From contig JAAVTG010000005.1 of assembly GCA_011947345.1 (NCBI GenBank), forward strand, positions 124,001 through 188,000: a stretch of 64,000 nt of DNA, written 5' to 3'. A program made the translations under genes and the position numbers. This document shows positions 22,181 to 32,400 of this stretch, one piece after another. The DNA is from Phytophthora quininea. Taxonomy: Eukaryota > Oomycota > Peronosporomycetes > Peronosporales > Peronosporaceae. The notes under the pieces were generated by a model. That model searched no databases. It was given only the letters and a program-made list of their open reading frames with translations, and had not been told where the DNA came from. The stretch's first letter is position 1; each line of letters opens with the position of its first letter.

Positions 22181-22949
22181 GGCAACCCAGATCTGCAACC
22201 GAGGCCATGCCAGGCGTGGATCTGGCTCACTAGAGGACAGATCAAGCGACATCCAGCGGCAGGTATAGAAATGGTGCAGATGATAGGTTTTGGGATGGGA
22301 TCTCCATGGATCCACTCATAATTTCCTTAATACAGAGCCGAGTTTGCCTTTTACTACGCAAGAGCCTTTCCAAAGCACCGAAGAAGCAGGGAACTGTATT
22401 GGCCGGATCTAACTCGCGCCCTGTGGATCCAAGCGAGCAAGTGTGGATCGAAGGTCTATTGGATTACTACCTGACCAGGACATCCGACGCAACCCCCAAG
22501 ATCACGCTACTGGAAGCGTCAAGTAATGAATAGGAAGCGAAAGCCCCCCACCTGGATCCAGATCCAGGAACCAGATCCAAGTCAAGCCAAGCGATGAGTG
22601 ACATGGAAACCATAAATTTTGGAGACAGTGAATATTTTCACGCTACCCCAACCTCCCAAGTCTCGCCAAGACATTAGGTCTAACATCTTCGCAGCACCCG
22701 AAGAGCAGATCCTGCGCGCCGACAGGTACACAAGGTGAGTACAAGTTCGGCTGATCGCGGATCGTCGGAGCACCCCTTCCTGTATATAGAATACGCCAAT
22801 TGCGTTGGAATCGGGTGGAGCTGTGGAGGCAAACCACACACTTTAGAGCCAATTTTGACCTGAAATCGGTGGAGGCACCTCAATATGATAGGCCGAAAAT
22901 ACTTCGATTCCTGGTTGTTATTGGTCGAAAACTAAATGTGCTCTTCATA
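22181..22949. other. No supported gene
   Basis: Contains further GGATCC-type words up to about 22575, then sequence with no domain, RNA or repeat that I recognise. Confidence 0.4.
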
Positions 22950-23044
22950 CGTATTAGCACCACTTGCATTGGTGGGCGTGACGAAAAAATACAAAACTAG
23001 CCCAAACATACTGAAACTAAGTATACATAGGTTTTGAATATCTG

Positions 23045-23340
23045 TGAACACGATGGTGGCACTCCTGAGTGACAGAGATAGGGCCATCAGCCAATCAGCG
23101 ATCAGGATCGATAACTATGGCTGTACACACCCGTTTGAGCTGAAAACTTGGGAGACTACGTTGTCAGATGTGGGGAAAAGGATGGTGATAGTTCCATGTG
23201 ACATAGGCAGAATCATCATCCAATCAGCGATCAGGAACGATAACAACGTCTACACGCACCGGGTTGGGCTGAGAACTTGGGAGACTACGTTTTCATATGT
23301 GGGAAAGAAGATGGTGATAGTCGAAGTGACAGAAACAGAT
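23045..23340. repeat. 129-bp repeat family, two units before the telomere-like region
   Basis: Two units with a period of 129 bp (AGACTACG at 23153 and again at 23282) share CCAATCAGCGATCAGGA, ACTTGGGAGACTACGTT and GATGGTGATAGT. The same pattern, a GATGGT block followed by a GACA-type block, an AGGC-type block and CCAAT(C)A, recurs more diverged in the 1.9-kb units from 24850 to about 25460. This is one repeat family spread over the subtelomere-like zone. Confidence 0.65.
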
Positions 23341-23849
23341 ACATGAGCCGATGAGCGTTCACAAAAGCCATTGCAGGCATCGTACGCCCGACTGAATCGA
23401 AACAGTGAGTGGATATGTTTCGACGCAAGGTGAACATGCTGGTCGAACTCAACTAAGAACTTAAAGAGCATAAGTATTTGAGTATGTGATTACGAAGAAA
23501 ATGGTGTGTAAGGTCGAATTATACATAGCAACTGAATGTGCGTGTGCAGGTTTGAATGTTTGTATAGTACGAGTATATACAGAGTATAATTGGAGGTTGG
23601 GAAGTGTCTTGTAGAGGGAGAATATGTGTAGAATAAGCGTGTTGTATAGTATGTGTGTGTGTATGGGAACGACAAAAACGTGTGTATAATAGTTAATGAA
23701 ACGACGATTAAGGATAGGTAGTGTTAAACGGTTATGGGTAATTATGAGTGTGAGAGTGTTGTTGGGAATAGTATGAAGGCGAGTGAGTGTAAATTTGTGT
23801 AGAGTATGAGTAGGTGTAGAATATGAGTGTGTAGAGTGGGAATGTATGC

Positions 23850-24563
23850 AGAGAATGAGTGTTATTGTGTATGGATGTGTTAGTGTATGAGTGTTAGTAG
23901 TAAATGGTTTGAGTAAATATGAAAGTGTAAATAGTATGATTTGGTGGTAGGTAAATGAGAAAAATAGGATGGGAGTAAGAGAAAATGAAAAGAATGATAA
24001 TAGTTGATTATAATGAGATGGATTGGGATTGATAGGAAATGTGATTTGAATGAATTGATAGAGAGTTAGATAGTAATGTAGAAAAATGAGAAGAAGAAGT
24101 ATGTGGAGAGTATGGATAGTATATAATAGTGTAAGAGTGTATATAATTGTGAGTGTATGAGGTGTGTAAGAGTAGATATGTGGATATTGTATAGAGAAGT
24201 ATGAGGATGTGAAATAGGAAGGTTTATAGAAGGAGTATGTAGAGAATAAATGGGTGTAGTGTAAAGTATGAGTGTGTAAGATAAGAGTGTGTGAGAAGAG
24301 AAAAAATGGAGTTGAGGAAGGAATAGATAATTTTTGAGAAATAGAAAATTGAAGAAAAATGATGGATGTTTGTGTGTATGAGTGTATGTAGAGTATGGAT
24401 GTTTGTGATGAATGGAAGTGTATGTGAAGTGTGAGTGTGTGTAGAGTAGGAGTATAAGTAGAGTGTGTAAAGTGTTGTAGTGTGTGTAGAGTGTGAGTGT
24501 AAGTAGAGAGTTAGTGTAAAGTGTGAGTATGTGAAGAGTATGAGTGTGTGTAGAGTGTGAGTG
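23850..24563. repeat. 714-nt tract without a single C on the plus strand
   Basis: From the C at 23849 to the C at 24564 the plus strand holds only A, G and T. It grades rightwards into GTGTGTAGAGTGTGAGT-like 17-bp repeats and then telomere-type repeats. The flanks back to about 23700 are also very poor in C. The complementary strand has no G, so long open frames read from it are artefacts of composition. Confidence 0.9.
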
Positions 24564-24617
24564 CGTGTAGAGTGTGAGTGTGTGTAGAGTATGAGTGTGT
24601 GTAGAGTGTGAGTGTTG

Positions 24618-24657
24618 TAGGGTTTCGGGTTTCGGGTTTCGGGTTTCGGGTTTAGGG
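24618..24657 (+). repeat. Interstitial telomere-type tract, four TTTCGGG plus TTTAGGG
   Basis: TAGGG, four TTTCGGG and one TTTAGGG follow the C-free tract. TTTAGGG is the telomere repeat used by oomycetes (and plants); the A-to-C variant is present here only. The G-rich strand points right, towards the following unit. Confidence 0.9.
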
Positions 24658-24789
24658 AACTGAAAGGGTCACCCTCTGGTACAATTAATACCCGGACATG
24701 CCACACCCACCCGAGATAGGCAGTGGGTGACGCTTTGCTATTTGTTTCCGGTACAACTGTGGCATGAGGTGAACAGGGTGACCAGCGCC

Positions 24790-24797
24790 TATATAAA
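24790..24797 (+). promoter_or_regulatory. TATA-box-like site in subtelomeric unit 1
   Basis: TATATAAA, 132 nt to the right of the telomere-type tract; the same site is at 26686-26693 and 28583-28590 in the next units. It might drive a subtelomeric non-coding transcript moving away from the tract. No start site or transcript is proven. Confidence 0.35.
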
Positions 24798-25671
24798 CCC
24801 GATACAAACGTGGCAGACAAGGTTAATGCGATACCATAGTCAATTCAAGTCATATGAACGTAAAAATTGGTATCACTGCGAATGACAGGATTTGTGACAT
24901 ATGGTGGAGTATAGACAGGCCCTCCAACCAATCAGAGAGATATGTTCACTACGCAGTCAATATGAGATGGGTGCTCATGAAAATCTGGTAAATTATGTTA
25001 AAACATATGGAGAAAAAGATGGTACTTCTTATTTTGGACAAAAACAGGCGCATCTCCTAGTATTGATTATTTGTGCATTACGAAGCCAATTATAAGAATA
25101 AGGAGCAACAAGTTGTGAAACCTACGTTTTCAATTACTGTGAAAAGATGGTACTATGTTGGTGTGTCAGAGACAGGCGTCAACAGCCAATCACAGACCTT
25201 TACGGATTATTGATGTTATAATAGGTTACTTGACGCTAAAGTTTTGGGAAGTACGTTTTTACGTACAGCGAACATGATGGTGGTATTATTTGAGGACATA
25301 GACAGGCGTATCGCCCAATAAAAAGCACCAGAAGGAACAGCACAAATACGCAGCAGCCAGTAGCGAAATCGTGACAAAATACGTTCTCGAGTACGATGAA
25401 TACGTTAGTGGCACTACCGTGTGCCAGAGACATGTGAACTATCCAATAGGAAGACAATACGGAGGAACAACGACAGAGAGCTCCTGTCGGCACCGAAAAT
25501 CCGGGTAGTCACGTTATAATATTCAGCGAATACGATTATATTGCTCGCCCAAGCCAGGCACTGACTTAAAACGGTATTATCCGAATACACACTATTTACA
25601 GCCGTAACCAAGTGAATTACAGCCGTCAAACACAAAATAACACACGAAACACCGCCAACCAGTCTTGGAAC

Positions 25672-25830
25672 GACCTCGGTGCCGGCGAGTTAAGCTTGCC
25701 GACTATGCCAGGCGTCCTCACGAACCGTATGCAGACTCTGAGCGCCTTCCCTTGCGTCCTGGAGGCGTGGCAAGTCGTGCCAGCGCAGATACGACACGAG
25801 AAGAGGCTTGCTGGAGGACGGGGCAAGAGC
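25672..25830 (+). repeat. Single diverged monomer of the 189-bp satellite (unit 1)
   Basis: This segment aligns in order with the 189-bp satellite: GACCTCGG(T/C)GCCGGCG, GGTTAAGC-like, GCCAGGCGTCCT, CCTTCCC, GCGTCCT, CAAGTCGTGCCAGCGC, ACGACACGAGA, AGGCTTG, GGCACGGGGC-like. It lacks most of the GGCGCC run and carries many substitutions, so it is an old single copy in the position where unit 3 expands into the large array. Confidence 0.8.
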
Positions 25831-26129
25831 GTGAAACCGGGTCAGAAGCAGTAGTAATGCAGTTGCGCGCCATTTTTGGGTGATTTTGCATCGAGTATCG
25901 GATTCAGAAGTAGAGAAAGGCGAGGAGGAGTAGAATAATAAATAGGAAGTTTGTGATGAGGAGAGAGAAGTGGAGAAAAGGGTTGGCTGGTTTGAGCTAG
26001 AAGTAAAAATAGTTTGAAGAAGTATTGTTAGGAGTGAAATGGTTGATGAAAGATAAAATGGGTGTGTTTTGTTTAGGTTTGTTTGGTAGATGGAAATTGT
26101 ATATAGTGTTAGTTTGTTGAAGAATGGAC

Positions 26130-26555
26130 TGGATTTGAATATGTGGATGGTATGAAGTAATGAAAAGGAAAGTGTAGTAGAATGGAGAAAAATGTAAAAT
26201 GGTTGAATGAGGAAAGGGATAAAGTAAATTTGTAAGATGTGAAATGGGTAAGGATTTGTTGTGAAAAGTAAGGTGAAAGGTTGGTTTGAAAAAAGTGTAT
26301 TAGAATGTGAGAATTTTAGAGTATGAGAATAAGTGTGTGTAGAGTGTGAGTGTGTGTAGAGTGTGAGTGTGTGTAGAGTGTGAGTGTGTGTAGAGTGTGA
26401 GTGTGTGTAGAGTGTGAGTGTGTGTAGTGTGTGAGTGTGTGAGTGTGTGTAGAGTGTGAGTGTTGTAGGGTTTGAGTGTTGTAGGGTTTGAGTGTTGTAG
26501 GGTTTGAGTGTTGTAGGGTTTAGGGTTTAGGGTTTAGGGTTTAGGGTTTAGGGAA
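26130..26555. repeat. 426-nt C-free tract, unit 1 end
   Basis: No C on the plus strand between the C at 26129 and the C at 26556; includes the 17-bp and 16-bp repeats and the telomere-type tract. Confidence 0.9.
26514..26553 (+). repeat. Interstitial telomere-type tract (TTTAGGG)
   Basis: TAGGG followed by five TTTAGGG repeats, preceded by 16-bp steps GAGTGTTGTAGGGTTT that look like a transition between the 17-bp repeats and the telomere repeat. Same orientation as the tract at 24618. Confidence 0.92.
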
Positions 26556-26685
26556 CTGAAAGGGTCACCCTCTGGTACAATTAATACCCGGACATGCCAC
26601 ACCCACCCGAGATAGGCAGTGGGTGACGCTTTGCTATTTGTTTCCGGTACAACTGTGGCATGAGGTGAACAGGGTGACCAGCGCC

Positions 26686-26693
26686 TATATAAA
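26686..26693 (+). promoter_or_regulatory. TATA-box-like site in subtelomeric unit 2
   Basis: TATATAAA, the copy of the site at 24790-24797. Confidence 0.35.
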
Positions 26694-27568
26694 CCCGATA
26701 CAAACGTGGCAGACAAGGTTAATGCGATACCATAGTCAATTCAAGTCATATGAACGTAAAAATTGGTATCACTGCGAATGACAGGATTTGTGACATATGG
26801 TGGAGTATAGACAGGCCCTCCAACCAATCAGAGAGATATGTTCACTACGCAGTCAATATGAGATGGGTGCTCATGAAAATCTGGTAAATTATGTTAAAAC
26901 ATATGGAGAAAAAGATGGTACTTCTTATTTTGGACAAAAACAGGCGCATCTCCTAGTATTGATTATTTGTGCATTACGAAGCCAATTATAAGAATAAGGA
27001 GCAACAAGTTGTGAAACCTACGTTTTCAATTACTGTGAAAAGATGGTACTATGTTGGTGTGTCAGAGACAGGCGTCAACAGCCAATCACAGACCTTTACG
27101 GATTATTGATGTTATAATAGGTTACTTGACGCTAAAGTTTTGGGAAGTACGTTTTTACGTACAGCGAACATGATGGTGGTATTATTTGAGGACATAGACA
27201 GGCGTATCGCCCAATAAAAAAGCACCAGAAGGAACAGCACAAATACGCAGCAGCCAGTAGCGAAATCGTGACAAAATACGTTCTCGAGTACGATGAATAC
27301 GTTAGTGGCACTACCGTGTGCCAGAGACATGTGAACTATCCAATAGGAAGACAATACGGAGGAACAACGACAGAGAGCTCCTGTCGGCACCGAAAATCCG
27401 GGTAGTCACGTTATAATATTCAGCGAATACGATTATATTGCTCGCCCAAGCCAGGCACTGACTTAAAACGGTATTATCCGAATACACACTATTTACAGCC
27501 GTAACCAAGTGAATTACAGCCGTCAAACACAAAATAACACACGAAACACCGCCAACCAGTCTTGGAAC

Positions 27569-27727
27569 GACCTCGGTGCCGGCGAGTTAAGCTTGCCGAC
27601 TATGCCAGGCGTCCTCACGAACCGTATGCAGACTCTGAGCGCCTTCCCTTGCGTCCTGGAGGCGTGGCAAGTCGTGCCAGCGCAGATACGACACGAGAAG
27701 AGGCTTGCTGGAGGACGGGGCAAGAGC
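27569..27727 (+). repeat. Single diverged monomer of the 189-bp satellite (unit 2)
   Basis: Copy of the segment at 25672-25830, offset 1897 bp. Confidence 0.8.
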
Positions 27728-28026
27728 GTGAAACCGGGTCAGAAGCAGTAGTAATGCAGTTGCGCGCCATTTTTGGGTGATTTTGCATCGAGTATCGGAT
27801 TCAGAAGTAGAGAAAGGCGAGGAGGAGTAGAATAATAAATAGGAAGTTTGTGATGAGGAGAGAGAAGTGGAGAAAAGGGTTGGCTGGTTTGAGCTAGAAG
27901 TAAAAATAGTTTGAAGAAGTATTGTTAGGAGTGAAATGGTTGATGAAAGATAAAATGGGTGTGTTTTGTTTAGGTTTGTTTGGTAGATGGAAATTGTATA
28001 TAGTGTTAGTTTGTTGAAGAATGGAC

Positions 28027-28452
28027 TGGATTTGAATATGTGGATGGTATGAAGTAATGAAAAGGAAAGTGTAGTAGAATGGAGAAAAATGTAAAATGGT
28101 TGAATGAGGAAAGGGATAAAGTAAATTTGTAAGATGTGAAATGGGTAAGGATTTGTTGTGAAAAGTAAGGTGAAAGGTTGGTTTGAAAAAAGTGTATTAG
28201 AATGTGAGAATTTTAGAGTATGAGAATAAGTGTGTGTAGAGTGTGAGTGTGTGTAGAGTGTGAGTGTGTGTAGAGTGTGAGTGTGTGTAGAGTGTGAGTG
28301 TGTGTAGAGTGTGAGTGTGTGTAGTGTGTGAGTGTGTGAGTGTGTGTAGAGTGTGAGTGTTGTAGGGTTTGAGTGTTGTAGGGTTTGAGTGTTGTAGGGT
28401 TTGAGTGTTGTAGGGTTTAGGGTTTAGGGTTTAGGGTTTAGGGTTTAGGGAA
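28027..28452. repeat. 426-nt C-free tract, unit 2 end
   Basis: Copy of 26130-26555, again with no C on the plus strand. Confidence 0.9.
28411..28450 (+). repeat. Interstitial telomere-type tract (TTTAGGG)
   Basis: Same make-up as 26514-26553: TAGGG plus five TTTAGGG. Confidence 0.92.
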
Positions 28453-29444
28453 CTGAAAGGGTCACCCTCTGGTACAATTAATACCCGGACATGCCACACC
28501 CACCCGAGATAGGCAGTGGGTGACGCTTTGCTATTTGTTTCCGGTACAACTGTGGCATGAGGTGAACAGGGTGACCAGCGCCTATATAAACCCGATACAA
28601 ACGTGGCAGACAAGGTTAATGCGATACCATAGTCAATTCAAGTCATATGAACCTAAAAATTGGTATCACTGCGAATGACAGGATTTTTACATATGGTGGA
28701 GTATAGACAGGCCCTCCAACCAATCAGAGAGATATGTTCACTACGCAGTCAATATGAGATGGGTGCTCATGAAAATCTGGTAAATTATGTTAAAACATAT
28801 GGAGAAAAAGATGGTACTTCTTATTTTGGACAAAAACAGGCGCATCACCCAGTATTGATTATTTGTGCATTACGAAGCCAATTATAAGAATAAGGAGCAA
28901 CAAGTTGTGAAACCTACGTTTTCAAGTACTGTGAAAAAGATGGTACTATGTTGGTGTGTCAGAGACAGGCGTCAACAGCCAATCACAGACCTTTACGGAT
29001 TATTGATGTTATAATAGGTTACTTGACGCTAAAGTTTTGGGAAGTACGTTTTTACGTACAGCGAACATGATGGTGGTATTATTTGAGGACATAGACAGGC
29101 GTATCGCCCAATAAAAAAGCACCAGAAGGAACAGCACAAATACGCAGCAGCCAGTAGCGAAATCGTGACAAAATACGTTCTCGAGTACGATGAATACGTT
29201 AGTGGCACTACCGTGTGCCAGAGACATGTGAACTATCCAATAGGGAGACAATACGGAGAAATAACGACGGAGAGCTCCTGTCGGCACCGAAAGTCCGGGT
29301 AGTCACGTTATAATATTCAGCGAATACGATTATATTGCTCGCCCAAGCCAGGCACTGACTAAAAACAGTATTATCCGATAACACACTACTTACAGCCGTC
29401 AGACACAAAATAACCCACAAAACACCGCCAGCCAGTCTTGGAAC
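28451..29444 (+). repeat. Subtelomeric unit 3, truncated by the 189-bp satellite array
   Basis: Third copy of the 1.9-kb unit, diverged from units 1 and 2 by scattered changes (for example CATCACCCAGT for CATCTCCTAGT near 28845, and a short loss near 28685 and again near 29390). It keeps the TATA-like site (28583-28590) and the 129-bp family repeats, then passes directly into the 189-bp array where units 1 and 2 have one diverged monomer. Confidence 0.85.
28583..28590 (+). promoter_or_regulatory. TATA-box-like site in subtelomeric unit 3
   Basis: TATATAAA, the copy of the site at 24790-24797. Confidence 0.35.
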
Positions 29445-32400
29445 GACCTAAGGGCCGGCGCCGGTGAGGTTAAGCTAAACGTCTACGCCAGGCGTCCTGA
29501 CGATTCGTATCCGGACGCCGGAGCACCTTCCCAAGCGTCCTTCAGTCCTGCCAAGTCGTGCCAGCGCGGGCACGACACGAGAGCCAGGCTTGCGCGAGGT
29601 GGCACGGGGCCCAGCCACCCTTGAGACGACCTCGGCGCCGGCGCCGGCGCCGGTGAGGTTAAGCTAAACGTCTACGCCAGGCGTCCTGACGATTCGCATC
29701 CGGACGCCGGAGCACCTTCCCAAGCGTCCTTCAGTCCTGCCAAGTCGTGCCAGCGCGGGCACGACACGAGAGCCAGGCTTGCGCGAGGTGGCACGGGGCC
29801 CAGCCACCCTTGAGACGACCTCGGCGCCGGCGCCGGCGCCGGTGAGGTTAAGCTAAACGTCTACGCCAGGCGTCCTGACGATTCGCATCCGGACGCCGGA
29901 GCACCTTCCCAAGCGTCCTTCAGTCCTGCCAAGTCGTGCCAGCGCGGGCACGACACGAGAGCCAGGCTTGCGCGAGGTGGCACGGGGCCCAGCCACCCTT
30001 GAGACGACCTCGGCGCCGGCGCTGGCGCCGGTGAGGTTAAGCTAAACGTCTACGCCAGGCGTCCTGACGATACGCATCCGGACGCCGGAGCACCTTCCCA
30101 AGCGTCCTTCAGTCCTGCCAAGTCGTGCCAGCGCGGGCACGACACGAGAGCCAGGCTTGCGCGAGGTGGCACGGGGCCCAGCCACCCTTGAGACGACCTC
30201 GGCGCCGGCGCCGGCGCCGGTGAGGTTAAGCTAAACGTCTACGCCAGGCGTCCTGACGATTCGTATCCGGACGCCGGAGCACCTTCCCAAGCGTCCTTCA
30301 GTCCTGCCAAGTCGTGCCAGCGCGGGCACGACACGAGAGCCAGGCTTGCGCGAGGTGGCACGGGGCCCAGCCACCCTTGAGACGACCTCGGCGCCGGCGC
30401 CGGCGCCGGTGAGGTTAAGCTAAACGTCTACGCCAGGCGTCCTGACGATTCGTATCCGGACGCCGGAGCACCTTCCCAAGCGTCCTTCAGTCCTGCCAAG
30501 TCGTGCCAGCGCGGGCACGACACGAGAGCCAGGCTTGCGCGAGGTGGCACGGGGCCCAGCCACCCTTGAGACGACCTCGGCGCCGGCGCCGGCGCCGGTG
30601 AGGTTAAGCTAAACGTCTACGCCAGGCGTCCTGACGATTCGTATCCGGACGCCGGAGCACCTTCCCAAGCGTCCTTCAGTCCTGCCAAGTCGTGCCAGCG
30701 CGGGCACGACACGAGAGCCAGGCTTGCGCGAGGTGGCACGGGGCCCAGCCACCCTTGAGACGACCTCGGCGCCGGCGCCGGCGCCGGTGAGGTTAAGCTA
30801 AACGTCTACGCCAGGCGTCCTGACGATTCGTATCCGGACGCCGGAGCACCTTCCCAAGCGTCCTTCAGTCCTGCCAAGTCGTGCCAGCGCGGGCACGACA
30901 CGAGAGCCAGGCTTGCGCGAGGTGGCACGGGGCCCAGCCACCCTTGAGACGACCTCGGCGCCGGCGCCGGCGCCGGCGCCGGTGAGGTTAAGCTAAACGT
31001 CTACGCCAGGCGTCCTGACGATTCGTATCCGGACGCCGGAGCACCTTCCCAAGCGTCCTTCAGTCCTGCCAAGTCGTGCCAGCGCGGGCACGACACGAGA
31101 GCCAGGCTTGCGCGAGGTGGCACGGGGCCCAGCCACCCTTGAGACGACCTCGGCGCCGGCGCCGGCGCCGGTGAGGTTAAGCTAAACGTCTACGCCAGGC
31201 GTCCTGACGATTCGTATCCGGACGCCGGAGCACCTTCCCAAGCGTCCTTCAGTCCTGCCAAGTCGTGCCAGCGCGGGCACGACACGAGAGCCAGGCTTGC
31301 GCGAGGTGGCACGGGGCCCAGCCACCCTTGAGACGACCTCGGCGCCGGCGCCGGCGCCGGTGAGGTTAAGCTAAACGTCTACGCCAGGCGTCCTGACGAT
31401 TCGTATCCGGACGCCGGAGCACCTTCCCAAGCGTCCTTCAGTCCTGCCAAGTCGTGCCAGCGCGGGCACGACACGAGAGCCAGGCTTGCGCGAGGTGGCA
31501 CGGGGCCCAGCCACCCTTGAGACGACCTCGGCGCCGGCGCCGGCGCCGGTGAGGTTAAGCTAAACGTCTACGCCAGGCGTCCTGACGATTCGTATCCGGA
31601 CGCCGGAGCACCTTCCCAAGCGTCCTTCAGTCCTGCCAAGTCGTGCCAGCGCGGGCACGACACGAGAGCCAGGCTTGCGCGAGGTGGCACGGGGCCCAGC
31701 CACCCTTGAGACGACCTCGGCGCCGGCGCCGGCGCCGGTGAGGTTAAGCTAAACGTCTACGCCAGGCGTCCTGACGATTCGTATCCGGACGCCGGAGCAC
31801 CTTCCCAAGCGTCCTTCAGTCCTGCCAAGTCGTGCCAGCGCGGGCACGACACGAGAGCCAGGCTTGCGCGAGGTGGCACGGGGCCCAGCCACCCTTGAGA
31901 CGACCTCGGCGCCGGCGCCGGCGCCGGTGAGGTTAAGCTAAACGTCTACGCCAGGCGTCCTGACGATTCGTATCCGGACGCCGGAGCACCTTCCCAAGCG
32001 TCCTTCAGTCCTGCCAAGTCGTGCCAGCGCGGGCACGACACGAGAGCCAGGCTTGCGCGAGGTGGCACGGGGCCCAGCCACCCTTGAGACGACCTCGGCG
32101 CCGGCGCCGGCGCCGGTGAGGTTAAGCTAAACGTCTACGCCAGGCGTCCTGACGATTCGTATCCGGACGCCGGAGCACCTTCCCAAGCGTCCTTCAGTCC
32201 TGCCAAGTCGTGCCAGCGCGGGCACGACACGAGAGCCAGGCTTGCGCGAGGTGGCACGGGGCCCAGCCACCCTTGAGACGACCTCGGCGCCGGCGCCGGC
32301 GCCGGTGAGGTTAAGCTAAACGTCTACGCCAGGCGTCCTGACGATTCGTATCCGGACGCCGGAGCACCTTCCCAAGCGTCCTTCAGTCCTGCCAAGTCGT

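Larger units (their letters stand above)
24658..26553 (+). repeat. Telomere-punctuated subtelomeric unit 1 (1896 bp)
   Basis: The unit begins AACTGAAAGGGTCACCCT, right after a telomere-type tract, and ends with the next tract. In order it holds an inverted motif (AGGGTCACCCT), a TATA-box-like site (24790-24797), several diverged units of the 129-bp family with CCAAT motifs, one diverged monomer of the 189-bp satellite (about 25672-25830), a C-free tract (26130-26555), 17-bp GTGTGTAGAGTGTGAGT repeats, four copies of the 16-bp GAGTGTTGTAGGGTTT and about five TTTAGGG. Unit 2 is identical as far as I compared except for one extra A in a run (A5 near 25320, A6 in unit 2). No coding gene is supported. 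Confidence 0.85.
26554..28450 (+). repeat. Telomere-punctuated subtelomeric unit 2 (1897 bp)
   Basis: Near-perfect copy of unit 1, in the same orientation: TATA-like site at 26686-26693, diverged 189-bp monomer at about 27569-27727, C-free tract at 28027-28452, telomere-type tract at 28411-28450. The near identity points to very recent duplication or to amplification as a unit. Confidence 0.85.

Noticed and set aside
24224..24820. 198-codon minus-strand frame next to the telomere tract
   Set aside because: It reads the G-free strand, giving His/Thr/Ser repeats and Pro-Lys-Pro from telomere repeats; open by composition.
25612..25883. Small plus-strand frames repeated in units 1 and 2
   Set aside because: They lie on the diverged 189-bp satellite monomer and are not kept in unit 3 or in the array.
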